Origin: Rebecca billardiae RCC1528
Taxonomy: Eukaryota; Haptophyta
Length of the DNA stretch: 64,000 nt
Direction: 5' to 3'
NCBI GenBank assembly: GCA_965240325.2
Contig: OZ251225.1
Span: forward strand, 124,001 to 188,000
A program made the translations under genes and the position numbers. Under the pieces are notes generated by a model. The model had not been told where the DNA came from, ran no database searches, and was given only the letters and a program-made list of their open reading frames with translations. This document shows, in pieces, positions 46,601 to 57,543 of the stretch (position 1 is the first letter of the stretch; each line of letters begins with the position of its first letter).

Positions 46601-49600
46601 GGGCGCGCGCGCGCCGCCCGCGCCCACGAGCCACGCGCGCCACGCAAAGTCGTGCGCCGCCTCCGCCTCTGCGCCGTCGGCGAGCTCGGCGTCCGCAGCG
46701 GCGTCGATGGTGGCGCGGAGGACGAGGCGGCCGCTGCTGCGCTGCCACGTGGGCGCGGCCTTGCGCGCGGCGAGCGGCACGAGGCGCAGCGCTGGCAGCG
46801 GCGCCGAGGCCGCCGCCACCTCGACCCTCGCCTCCGCCGCCGCGGGCGTGAGCGCGGGCGCGCCGGGCGCGGACACGAGCACGCGCACGAGATACGCCGC
46901 GCCGTGCGGCAGCGCGCCCGGCGGCAGCAGCAGCGTGGGCGAGGTGGCGTTGGGCAGGTCGAGCTCGACGGGCGCGCCGTCTGCCGCGCGCGCCACAGCC
47001 CACGCGAACGCGAGCCCGCCGCCTGCCGCCTCGTTCGGGTTGGCCGAGGCGGAGGCGTCCAGCCGCACCGCGTCGGCGCCGCCCACGCGCGCGGCGTTCG
47101 GCGTGAGCGCGGCGCGCAGCGGCATGTACGGCACGCGCAGCGAGACGTCGGCGCTCGCGCTGAGCTCGGGCGCCGCGGCCATCGTCGCGAGCACGCGCAG
47201 CGTATACGCGTGCCCCGCGCTGAGCGCCCACGGCGGCAGCCGCAGCGTCGCGCCGGCGGCATCGCTCAGGTCGGGCACGCGCGGCGCCGCGGCACTCGGC
47301 GCGGCCGAGCCGCCGGGGCCGTCGCCGTCGTCGCGCGTCACGTTGAGCACCGCCCAGCCGAAGCGCACCTGCGCGGAGAGCGTGGATGGCCAGCACGGGG
47401 ACAGCCCGACGTTCGCCGAGAGCCGCACGGCGCTGTCCGCGCGCGCGAGCACGCCCGACGACCGCCCATCCACCTCGACGCTCGGGCCGTCCGGCGGCGC
47501 GCGCGCCACGGCGTGCGTCGCGGGCGCGGACGCGATGCCGAGCGCGGAGGTAAGGACGAGGGAGAAGACGAAGCCGCCCTCGGCGCCGAGCGCGGACGGG
47601 CCGAGCTCGAGCACCGCCTGCGTCGGCGGCAGCGCCTCGAGCAACGCCGACAACGCCGCCACGGTCGCGGCGGGCGGCGGGTCTGCCGCAAGCGGCGCCA
47701 CGCGCCACTCAAAGGAGAGAGGCAAGACACCGCCCCCGCCGCCCACGCCGCCGACGAGGCGGAGGGAGGCGTCGGCGCACGTCGGTAGCACGCGCGCGCC
47801 GGACACGCTTGCGATGGGCGCGGCGCACGCTGAGCTCACGCCGCACGGGGCGTCCGCCGAGATCACCACGCTCGCCGCAGCCGCGTACGCGTGCGCCGCG
47901 CACGGCGCGGCGGGCGCGCGCGCCGCGCACGCGACGTGGGCGATGACCCCAGCGCGCACGCCCACGCGGTCGCCCGGCCGGACGCGCGAGGCCGCGCGCA
48001 GGTTCACGACGAGCGAGCGGTCGTCCCGCCAGTAGCACTGCCGCTCGCCTTCGCCGCCGTCGGCCGCGTCGGCCGCGGCCGCGTCGCCGGCCACGAGGCC
48101 GAGCGTCTCGTCGTCGAGCAGCGGCGCGCACCGCGCCAGCCCGGCGTTCAGCCCGCCGCGGTCGGTCGGCGCGTCGAAGCGAAGCACGAGGCTGGTGGCG
48201 CTCGAGTCGAACGCGGCGGAGAGCAGGGCCGGCGCGGCGAGCGGCGGCGGCGGCGGCGGTGCCGACGGCGGCGGCGGCGGCGGGCCTGGCGGCGGGCTCG
48301 GCGGCGGCAGCGGAGGCTGTAGCGGTGGCGGCGCGCTCGGCGGTGGCGCTGACTCGCCGGAGGGCGGTGGGCTTGACGGCGGGCTCGGTGACGGTGGCGC
48401 GAGCAGCAGGCTCGGCGGAGGGCTTGGAGGCGGGCTCGGTGGCGGCGGCGCAGGTGGCGGCGAAGGAGGCGGACTGGGCGGCGGGTTCGGTGGCGGTGGC
48501 GCAGGTGGCGGCGACGGAGGCGGGCTTGGAGGCGGGCTCGGTGGCGGCGGGGCCGGCGGCGAGGGCGGCGGGCTCGGTGGCGGGCTCGGCGGCGGTGGCG
48601 CCGGTGGCAGCGACGGAGGCGGGCTGGGCGGCGGGCTCGGTGGCGGTGGCACAGGTGGCGGCGACGGAGGCGGGCTTGGCGGCGGGTTCGGAGGCGGCGG
48701 CGCCGGTGGCGGCGACGGAGGCGGGCCGGGCGGCGGGCTCGGCGGCGGTGGCGCCGGTAGCAGCGACGGAGGTGGGCTGGGCGGCGGGCTCGGCGGCGGC
48801 GGCGCCGGTGGCGGCGACGGAGGCGGGCTCGGAGGCGGGTTCGGTTGCGGCGGCGCACGTGGCGGCGACGGAGGCGGACTGGGCGGCGGGTTCGGTGGCG
48901 GTGGCGCAGGTGGCGGCGACAGAGGCGGGCTTGGAGGCGGGCTCAGTGGCGGCGGCGCAGGTGGCGGCGAAGGAGGCGGGCTTGGAGGCAAGCTCGGCGG
49001 CAGCGGCGCCGGTGGCGGCGACGGAGGCGGGCTTGGAGGCGGGCTCGGCGGTGGCGATGGCGGCAGCATCGGCGGCGGAGTCGGCGGCGGCGATGGTGGC
49101 ACCGATGGCGGTGGTGACGGTGGCGGCGCCGGCGGTGGCGGGCCCGGCGGCGGGCTCGGCGGTGGCAATGGCGGCGGCACCGGAGGTGGGCTCGGCGGCG
49201 GCGATGGTGGCACCGATGGCGGTGGTGACGGTGGCGGCGCCGGCGGTGGCGGGCCCGGCGGCGGGCTCGGCGGTGGCAATGACGGCGGCACGGGAGGTGG
49301 GCTCGGCGGCGGCGATGGTGGCACCGATGGCGGTGGCGACGGTGGCGGCACCGGCGGTGGCGGACTCGGCGGCGGTGGAGGCAGCGGCCTCGGCGACGGC
49401 AGGCTCGATGGCGGCGGGCTGGGTGGTGGCGGCGGCGGCGGGCTCGGCGGCGGCGGTGATGGCGGCGGAGGCGGCGGCGGGTTGGGTGGGGGCAGGCTCG
49501 GCGGTGGCGGCGGCGGCGGGCTGGGCGGGGGCGGGCTGGGCGGCGGTGGTGGTGGCGAGGATGACGGTGGCGGATTAGGTGGCGGGCTCGGCGGCGGGCT

Positions 49601-52600
49601 CGGCGGCGGCAGTGACGGTGGCGGCGAAGGCGACGGTGATGGCGGAGGGCTAGGTGGCGGCGGCGCTGGCGGCGGGCTCGGTGGAGGGTTTGGCGGCGGG
49701 CTCGGTGGCGCCGGTGGCGGCGACGGAGGCGGGCTGGGCGGCGGGCTCGGCTGCGGTGGCGCAGGTGGCGGCGACGGCGGCGGCTTCGGCGGCGAGCTCG
49801 GTGGCGGCGACGGCGATGGCGACGGCGGAGAAGACGGCTGTGGCAATGGTGGTGGCCCGGGTGGCGGCGGGCTCGGCAGCGGGCTCGGGGGTGGACTTGG
49901 TGGTGGGCTAGAAGGTGGACTCGGGGGGGCGGGTGGTGGTGGCGATGGTGAGGGCGGCGGCGGCGAGCAGGCACCACCGCCCTTGCCCTTACCCGAACCG
50001 CCGCAGAGCTCGCCAGTAGGTGGCGGCGCCGAGGGCGGCGGTGGTGGGCTTGGTGACCGGCTCGGCGGCGGGCTCGGCGGCGGCGGTGACGGTGGCGGGC
50101 TCGGAGGCGGGCTCGGCGGCAGGCGCGGCGGCTGTGGCGCAGGTGGCGGCGACGGAGGCGGGCTCGGCGGCGGGCTCGGCGGCGGTGGCGCAGGTGGCGG
50201 CGACGGAGGCGGGCTCGGCGGCGGGCTCGGTGGCGGTGGCGCAGGTGGCGGGCTCGGAGGTGGGCTCGGCGGCGAGCTCGGTGGCGGCGGCGCAGGTGGC
50301 GGGCTCGGAGGCGGGCTCGGCGGCGGGCTCGGTGGCGGTGGCGCAGGTGGCGGGCTCGGAGGTGGGCTCGGCGGCGGTGGCGCAGGTGGCGGCGACGGAG
50401 GCGGTCCGGGCGGCGGGCTCGGCGGCGGTGGCGCAGGTGGCGGCGAAGGAGGTGGGCTCGGCGGCGGGCTCGGTGGCGGTGGCGCAGGTGGCGGCGAAAG
50501 AGGTGGGCTCGGCGGCAGGCGCGGCGGCGGTGGCGCAGGTGGCGGCGACGGAGGCGGGCTCGGCGGCGGGCTCGGCGGCGGTGGCGCAGGTGGCGGCGAC
50601 GGAGGCGGGCTCGGCGGCGGGCTCGGCGGCGGCGGCGCCGGTGGCGGGGACGGAGGAGGGCTTGGCGGCGGGCTCGGCGGCGGTGGCGCAGGTGGCGGCG
50701 AGGGCGGTGGGCTCGGCGGCGGGCTCGGTGGGGGTGGTGCGGGCGGCGGCGAAGGTGGCGGGCTTGGGGGTGGACTGGGTGGTGGCGGCAATGGTGGCGG
50801 GCTCGGAGGAGGGCTCGGAAGCGGGATCGGCGGCGGAGAGGGTGGCGGCGAGGGCGGTGGCGACGGTGGTGGTGGGCTCGGAGGCGGCGACGGTGGCGCC
50901 AAGGGCGGCGGCGACGGCGGCGGTTCTGGCGGCGGTGGGCTCGGCGGCGGGCTTGGCGGTGGCGATGGCGGCGGTAACGGTGGCGGGCTTGGAGGCGGTG
51001 ATGGTGGCAGCGTTGGCGGTGGCGAGGGTGGCGGTGCCGGAGGTGGCGGGCTCGGTGGTGGTGACGGTGGCGCCAAGGGCGGCGGCGACGGCGGCGGTGC
51101 TGGCGGCGGTGGGCTCGGCGGCGGGCTTGGCGGTGGCGATGGCGGCGGTAACGGTGGCGGGCTTGGAGGCGGTGATGGTGGCAGCGTTGGCGGTGGCGAG
51201 GGTGGCGGTGCCGGAGGTGGCGGGCTCGGTGGTGGTGACGGTGGCGCCAAGGGCGGCGGCGACGGCGGCGGTGCTGGCGGCGGTGGGCTCGGCGGCGGGC
51301 TTGGCGGTGGCGATGGCGGCGGTAACGGTGGCGGGCTTGGAGGCGGTGATGGCGGCAGCGTTGGCGGTGGCGAGGGTGGCGGTGCCGGAGGTGGCGGGCT
51401 CGGTGGTGGTGACGGTGGCGCCAAGGGCGGCGGCGACGGCGGCGGTGCTGGCGGCGGTGGGCTCGGCGGCGGGCTTGGCGGTGGCGATGGCGGCGGTAAC
51501 GGTGGCGGGCTTGGAGGCGGTGATGGCGGCAGCGTTGGCGGTGGCGAGGGTGGCGGTGCCGGAGGTGGCGGGCTCGGTGGCGGTGACGGTGGCGCCAAGG
51601 GCGGCGGCGACGGCGGCGGTGCTGGCGGCGGTGGGCTCGGCGGCGGGCTTGGCGGTGGCGATGGCGGCGGTAACGGTGGCGGGCTTGGAGGCGGTGATGG
51701 CGGCAGCGTTGGCGGTGGCGAGGGTGGCGGTGCCGGAGGTGGCGGGCTCGGTGGTGGTGACGGTGGCGCCAAGGGCGGCGGCGACGGCGGCGGTGCTGGC
51801 GGCGGTGGGCTCGGCGGCGGGCTTGGCGGTGGCGATGGCGGCGGTAACGGTGGCGGGCTTGGAGGCGGTGATGGCGGCAGCGTTGGCGGTGGCGAGGGTG
51901 GCGGTGCCGGAGGTGGCGGGCTCGGTGGTGGTGACGGTGGCGCCAAGGGCGGCGGCGACGGCGGCGGTGCTGGCGGCGGTGGGCTCGGCGGCGGGCTTGG
52001 CGGTGGCGATGGCGGCGGTAACGGTGGCGGGCTTGGAGGCGGTGATGGTGGCAGCGTTGGCGGTGGCGAGGGTGGCGGTGCCGGAGGTGGCGGGCTCGGT
52101 GGTGGTGACGGTGGCGCCAAGGGCGGCGGCGACGGCGGCGGTGCTGGCGGCGGTGGGCTCGGCGGCGGGCTTGGCGGTGGCGATGGCGGCGGTAACGGTG
52201 GCGGGCTTGGAGGCGGTGATGGTGGCAGCGTTGGCGGTGGCGAGGGTGGCGGTGCCGGAGGTGGCGGGCTCGGTGGTGGTGACGGTGGCGCCAAGGGCGG
52301 CGGCGACGGCGGCGGTGCTGGCGGCGGTGGGCTCGGCGGCGGGCTTGGCGGTGGCGATGGCGGCGGTAACGGTGGCGGGCTTGGAGGCGGTGATGGCGGC
52401 AGCGTTGGCGGTGGCGAGGGTGGCGGTGCCGGAGGTGGCGGGCTCGGTGGTGGTGACGGTGGCGCCAAGGGCGGCGGCGACGGCGGCGGTGCTGGCGGCG
52501 GTGGGCTCGGCGGCGGGCTTGGCGGTGGCGATGGCGGCGGTAACGGTGGCGGGCTTGGAGGCGGTGATGGCGGCAGCGTTGGCGGTGGCGAGGGTGGCGG

Positions 52601-54805
52601 TGCCGGAGGTGGCGGGCTCGGTGGTGGTGACGGTGGCGCCAAGGGCGGCGGCGACGGCGGCGGTGCTGGCGGCGGTGGGCTCGGCGGCGGGCTTGGCGGT
52701 GGCGATGGCGGCGGTAACGGTGGCGGGCTTGGAGGCGGTGATGGTGGCAGCGTTGGCGGTGGCGAGGGTGGCGGTGCCGGAGGTGGCGGGCTCGGTGGTG
52801 GTGACGGTGGCGCCAAGGGCGGCGGCGACGGCGGCGGTGCTGGCGGCGGTGGGCTCGGCGGCGGGCTTGGCGGTGGCGATGGCGGCGGTAACGGTGGCGG
52901 GCTTGGAGGCGGTGATGGTGGCAGCGTTGGCGGTGGCGAGGGTGGCGGTGCCGGAGGTGGCGGGCTCGGTGGTGGTGACGGTGGCGCCAAGGGCGGCGGC
53001 GACGGCGGCGGTGCTGGCGGCGGTGGGCTCGGCGGCGGGCTTGGCGGTGGCGATGGCGGCGGTAACGGTGGCGGGCTTGGAGGCGGTGATGGCGGCAGCG
53101 TTGGCGGTGGCGAGGGTGGCGGTGCCGGAGGTGGCGGGCTCGGTGGTGGTGACGGTGGCGCCAAGGGCGGCGGCGACGGCGGCGGTGCTGGCGGCGGTGG
53201 GCTCGGCGGCGGGCTTGGCGGTGGCGATGGCGGCGGTAACGGTGGCGGGCTTGGAGGCGGTGATGGCGGCAGCGTTGGCGGTGGCGAGGGTGGCGGTGCC
53301 GGAGGTGGTGGGCTCGGTGGCGGTGACGGTGGCGGCGACGGCGGCGGCGACGGCGGCGGTGCTGGCGGCGGTGGGCTCGGCGGCGGGCTTGGCGGTGGCG
53401 ATGGCGGCGGTAACGGTGGCGGGCTTGGAGGCGGTGATGGCGGCAGCGTTGGCGGTGGCGAGGGTGGCGGTGCCGGAGGTGGCGGGCTCGGTGGTGGTGA
53501 CGGTGGCGCCAAGGGCGGCGGCGACGGCGGCGGTGCTGGCGGCGGTGGGCTCGGCGGCGGGCTTGGCGGTGGCGATGGCGGCGGTAACGGTGGCGGGCTT
53601 GGAGGCGGTGATGGCGGCAGCGTTGGCGGTGGCGAGGGTGGCGGTGCCGGAGGTGGTGGGCTCGGTGGCGGTGACGGTGGCGGCGACGGCGGCGGCGACG
53701 GTGGCGGCGACGGTGGTGGTGGGCTCGGAGGCGGCGACGGTGGCGCCAAGGGCGGCGGCGACGGCGGCGGGCTGGGCGGCGGTGACGGCGGGGGCGAGGG
53801 CGGCGGCGTGGGTGGTGGCGTCGGCGGTGGCGGGCTCGGTGGCGGGCTCGGAGGCGGTGGGCTCGGCGGCGGTGATGGCGGGATTTGCGGGGGCAACGGG
53901 AGCGGTGGCGGGCTCGGCGGTGGGCTTGGAGGTGGTGGGCTCGGTGGCGGGCTCGGCGATGACGGGCTCGGTGGCGGGCTCGGTGGCGGGCTCGGCGGCG
54001 GCGGGCTCGGCGGCGGGCTCGGCGGGTTGGGCGGCGGGTACGGAGGGCAGACCGGCAGCTTCTTCGGCTTCACCGCGTCTGTGGGGCTGGCGCCGCATAT
54101 CGACGTTGCGGACACATCGAACGCGGTGTTGGCCGCCATCAGCGCGACCTCCGTCGGTACCGTGCCGAACACGTCGATGTTCTTGAGCACGTAGAACTCG
54201 ATGCAGCCGAGCATCCTCCCCACCTCGGTCGGCACCGTGCCCGTCATGATGTCGGTCTTGGTGCTCTCGAAGTACGTGAGGTCTGTGAGGCGGCCGATCT
54301 CGGTGGGCAAGGCGCCCGACAAGAGCCCGTCTTTGAAACTGAGCGCGAAGACCAGCCGCGAGAGGGATCCGAACTCCGTGGGCATGCCGCCAACGCCGAG
54401 CCCGTCGTTGTCCGCGAGGTTGAGCATGGTCAGCATGGTGGGCCCGCCAATCTCGGTGGGCAGCGAGCCGGTCAGCGCGCCGTTGTTCATATCGAGCGTC
54501 GTGAGAGCCGTGAGCAGGCCCAGCTCGGTCGGCAGCGTCCCCGTCAGGAACCAGTGGGGCGTGAGCACGAGGTGGGTGAGCGCTGTGAGTGCGCCGATCG
54601 AGGAGGGCAGCGTGCTCGTCAGCTCGTTGTCCGTGATCACCAGAGAGGTGCAGCTCGGCACATCGGCGAGGCAGGCCAGGTAGGCGAGATCGGTGGCGAG
54701 CGGACGGTTGACGGCGACGAGCGTCGTGGGCAGGCTCGCCAGCACTAGGAGCGAGGCCCACCGTCGCCCGCCGAGCTCGGTTCCCATCCTCCTCACCGTA
54801 CTCAT
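41615..54805 (-). CDS. Giant LRR-(SPPP)n-REJ-GPS transmembrane protein (polycystin-1-like)
   Basis: One uninterrupted frame of about 4,396 residues; start ATG 54805 (or 54787), stop TAG at 41615. A signal peptide (RRWASLLVLASLPTTLVAV) is followed by leucine-rich repeats of the LPTEIG/LTxLxxLxL type (residues about 40-230). From about 250 to 2,190 the chain is almost only (S)PPP(S/A/L) repeats, like a hydroxyproline-rich extracellular rod, broken once near 1,600 by a GKGKGGGAC-type segment. Residues about 2,190-3,200 resemble a REJ/PKD-like region. The GPS motif is clear near 3,227-3,265: CRWWDEARGAWVADGCTT and LLWCACDHLTEFAG. TM helices follow (about 3,305, 3,485, 3,515 and 4,293), with an IQ-like motif (EIQRYVRGLLARR) near 3,395 and a long disordered cytosolic part. 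No PLAT or ion-channel domain was recognised. It is probably a cell-surface adhesion/sensing protein. Confidence 0.85.
50898..53690 (-). repeat. About 16 tandem copies of a 174-bp (58-codon) unit in the proline region
   Basis: The word GGCGCCAAGGGC recurs exactly every 174 bp (50898, 51072, 51246, 51420, 51594 and so on to 53160, then 53508); one unit near 53334 and the last are variant. Units differ by only a few substitutions. Each encodes a 58-residue block combining PPPLAPP, PPPTLPP and PPPLPPP sub-blocks. Confidence 0.9.
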
Positions 54806-55204
54806 TCTATGATTTAACGACACAGGTGCGCGGCAACCTGCCACCGTGAGCCTTACGCACGTTAAAACAAATAAACTGTAGGACGGCAAGGAGAGATGAG
54901 ATGCAAGATGCGTCTGCTAATTTGGATGACCCGCTTCTAATAAGCTGCTTGAGTTTAGAGTGCTTGCAGCTTCTTACTGTAGCATAGTATGACGATAGTA
55001 CTACCCCCATATGCCCTGTTCGGCTGTTTGGCGGGCTTATTGCTATTTTTATCCGCCTGCTATTTTTATCCACGGTCGACCGACGAGTTGAGAGTCGACG
55101 ACCGGTGAGATGCAAGTGGGAGCAGCAGCGCGGTGCCCAACGGCACGCCTCGCACCGTTGCGGAGCCCTCCCGGTGGCGCGGTGGCGGCGGCAGCCGCGC
55201 CGCC
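54806..55204. other. Intergenic region upstream of the giant gene, with dispersed motif copy 2
   Basis: It holds 35 bases at 54840-54874 identical to 21969-22003 (core CGCACGTTAAAACA), located 35 bp upstream of the giant gene's ATG (minus strand). The rest is AT-richer, with no ORF; it also forms the 3' flank of the GBP-like gene. Confidence 0.5.
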
Positions 55205-57394
55205 TCACCGGATGCGCGCGGCTCGCCAGTTGCTCGGCACCAGCCCGTACTGCCGCCGCACCGCGTCGAGCCAGTTGACGACGGCGAAGAAGGCGAGGGC
55301 GCGCGCGGCGCGCAGCAGCTGGACGGCGCGCGCGCGGCGCGCCTCGTGCGCGGCCAGCTGCGCGCGCACCGCCCGCCGCTTGAGGTACGCCTCGTTCTCG
55401 AGCTCGTCGATGGGCGGCGCGCGTACGCCCCAGTGCTCGGCGAGGGCGTCCACCTCGGCCCGCGCCGCGGACACCAGCCCCTCCAGCTCGCGCTCCAGCC
55501 GCGCGCGCACCTCGTCGTACGGCGTGCTCCAGCGCAGCCCGGCGCGCGCGTCCAGCGCGCGGACGCGCGCGCAGCCGCGCTCGCACAGCAGCGCCGCGTG
55601 CTCGTGCAGCGCGCCCGCCGCGAGCGACGCGTACCGGCCGAGGGCGCCGTTCATCTGCTCGTCCAGCTTCGACTCGAGGTACGCGCGCTCGCGAGAGACG
55701 ATGCCCTCCCAGTCCGTGCCGTCGTCGGCGTCGGCGTCGGCGGCGTCGGCGTCGGCGGCGTCGCCGTCGGCCACTGCGCCGTCCGCGCGCGCGGGCGCGG
55801 CGCTCGCGCGGCCGGCAGGGCCTGCGCGCGCCGCGGCGGCGCGCGCCGACGCGCCCGGCGCAGCGCCTCCGCTCGGCGCCGCCCGCCTCGCCGCCCCGCG
55901 CGCCCCTCCGCGCGGTGCGCCGCGCCACTTCTCCCCGAGCCAGCGCGTGCACATGCGCTCAAACTCCAGGCACACGTCCGTGCGCAGCCGCACGCACCGG
56001 CCCTCGAGGGCGGAGAACGGCTCGGACAGCGCGCCGGGCAGCGAGGGCGGCACGGGCGCGGCGGGCGCGCGGCCGTCCTCGGCGGCGTGCGCGGCGGGCA
56101 CGAGCGCCGCCGCCGCCGCCGGCTCGGCGCCGCCCGCCCCGTCCGCCCCCGCCTCGTCCGCCCCCTCCGCCGCGCCGAGCGCGCGCGCGTACTGCTGCAG
56201 CAGCAGCACGCACGCGCGCCGCAGCCGCGCCTCCGCGACCGCCGCGGCGAGGGAGGGCTCGGGCACGTGGATCGCGCCCTCGAGGAGCCAGCGCTCGAGC
56301 TGCCAGTAGAACGCCTCGCCGCTCAGCTCCTCCCCGCCCACGCGCAGCGGGCGCAGCGCCCGCTCGCACGTCGCCCGCAGCGCGCGCACGTCCGCCACGA
56401 AGGGCGGGGCGAGCCGCGCGTCGGGCGCTGCGCTCAGGTCGGCGAGCACGGCCTCGTCGTGGTGCGGCGCGTGGAGGGGCACGAGCTGCAGGGAGGCGAA
56501 CTCCGAGCGCATCACGCCGCGGAGGGGCGCGCCGTCGGGCGCGCCGTCGCGCGGGCCCGCCCCCGCCCCCTCTGCCGCGCTGCCCTCCGCCACCGTCTCC
56601 GCCTCCGCCTCGGAGCCGCCGCCGCCGCCGCCGCCGTCGCTCGCGCCGCGCAGCAGATGCGCCAGCAGCCGGCGCAGCTGCGGCGCCGAGGGCGCGGCGC
56701 CCTCGCTCGGCGCCGCGCCGCCCGGCTCGAGCCGCGCGATCGCGCGCTCGAGCTGCCGGAAGTTCATGCCCTGCACCGCCCACACGACCGCCGGCCTGGG
56801 CAGCGCGTCCGCGGCCGCCAGCCCGCGCTGCGCCAGCTCGCGCCGCACCAGTCGGGTCGTGCTCGCAAACGCGCGCAGCCGCTCGACGTCCTTCGCGTCG
56901 AGCGGCGCGCGCGTGTTGTAGATGATGCACGCCGACATCAGCCGCACCGCGGCGAACATGTTCGCCTCGAACGAGCGGCTCGTCTGCTGCAGCACGCCGT
57001 GGAAGCCCTCCGTGTCCACCAGGTACACCGCGAGATCGCGCCGGGACGCGCCCTCGCCGAGCGGGAGGATGAGCGGGCGGTCGGAGATCCACACGCCGGC
57101 GGTCTTGGAGAAGAGATCCGCGCCCACCTCGAACGACTGGCGGTCGGCGAAGCACCGCCCGAGCAGCGAGGACTTGCCCGTGCGCGTCGGGCCGACGATG
57201 CTCACGATGCAGAACGGGCGCGGCGCGTTGCGCAGGATGGCGGCGCCCTCGCGGGTGAACTCGAGGTGCGTGCGCGTGCTGCGAAAGAGCTGCACGCTAC
57301 GCGTCCGCCCGTCCGCGCCCGCGTCGCCGCTCCCCCGCGCGCCCAGCGCGCACACGAGCGTCGCGAGCGCGCACGTCCACCGGCGGGCAGGCAT
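55205..57394 (-). CDS. Guanylate-binding-protein-like large GTPase with signal peptide
   Basis: An intronless frame of 729 residues from the ATG at 57394 to the TGA at 55205. The start MPARRWTCALATLVCALGAR looks like a signal peptide. The GTPase core shows the P-loop VGPTRTGKSS (G68 to S75), a GVW switch segment and DTEGF (127-131) for the G3 motif, typical of the GBP/atlastin group. The usual RD guanine-specificity motif is replaced by WAVQGMNF near 210. The second half is helical like a GBP stalk and includes a GTCGGC-type repeat encoding DADADADD (about 55728-55770). The C-terminus is hydrophobic/basic (RAARALAFFAVVNWLDAVRR). GBPs act in membrane remodelling; a secreted or endomembrane location here is inferred. 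It is divergent from the sulfotransferase gene at 57544. Confidence 0.78.
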   Translation of the reverse strand: MPARRWTCALATLVCALGARGSGDAGADGRTRSVQLFRSTRTHLEFTREGAAILRNAPRPFCIVSIVGPTRTGKSSLLGRCFADRQSFEVGADLFSKTAGVWISDRPLILPLGEGASRRDLAVYLVDTEGFHGVLQQTSRSFEANMFAAVRLMSACIIYNTRAPLDAKDVERLRAFASTTRLVRRELAQRGLAAADALPRPAVVWAVQGMNFRQLERAIARLEPGGAAPSEGAAPSAPQLRRLLAHLLRGASDGGGGGGGSEAEAETVAEGSAAEGAGAGPRDGAPDGAPLRGVMRSEFASLQLVPLHAPHHDEAVLADLSAAPDARLAPPFVADVRALRATCERALRPLRVGGEELSGEAFYWQLERWLLEGAIHVPEPSLAAAVAEARLRRACVLLLQQYARALGAAEGADEAGADGAGGAEPAAAAALVPAAHAAEDGRAPAAPVPPSLPGALSEPFSALEGRCVRLRTDVCLEFERMCTRWLGEKWRGAPRGGARGAARRAAPSGGAAPGASARAAAARAGPAGRASAAPARADGAVADGDAADADAADADADDGTDWEGIVSRERAYLESKLDEQMNGALGRYASLAAGALHEHAALLCERGCARVRALDARAGLRWSTPYDEVRARLERELEGLVSAARAEVDALAEHWGVRAPPIDELENEAYLKRRAVRAQLAAHEARRARAVQLLRAARALAFFAVVNWLDAVRRQYGLVPSNWRAARIR

Positions 57395-57543
57395 GCTGAC
57401 CGCCACTCGCCACTCGCCACGTGTTGATCCGTGATCACTGATCTCCCGATCGCTCAGATCGCAGAACGATGGCAGATCTGAGCAGATTTCTGAGCACCGT
57501 TCACCGCCGCGTTCAGCCAAAGGAATGATAAGTGCGCAGCAGA
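57395..57543. promoter_or_regulatory. Shared promoter of the GBP-like and sulfotransferase-like genes, with GATC cluster
   Basis: Only 149 bp separate the two ATGs. Six GATC words occur in 53 bp (57426, 57433, 57440, 57448, 57457 and 57475), with no recognisable TATA box. Confidence 0.55.

Noticed and set aside
43949-47788. Plus-strand frame of 1,279 codons opposite the GPS region
   Set aside because: Arg/Ala-rich shadow with no domains.
48195-54194. Plus-strand Gly-rich frame of 1,999 codons
   Set aside because: It is the antisense of the (SPPP)n region; openness follows from G/C-only codons, and the minus frame continues into LRR, GPS and TM domains.
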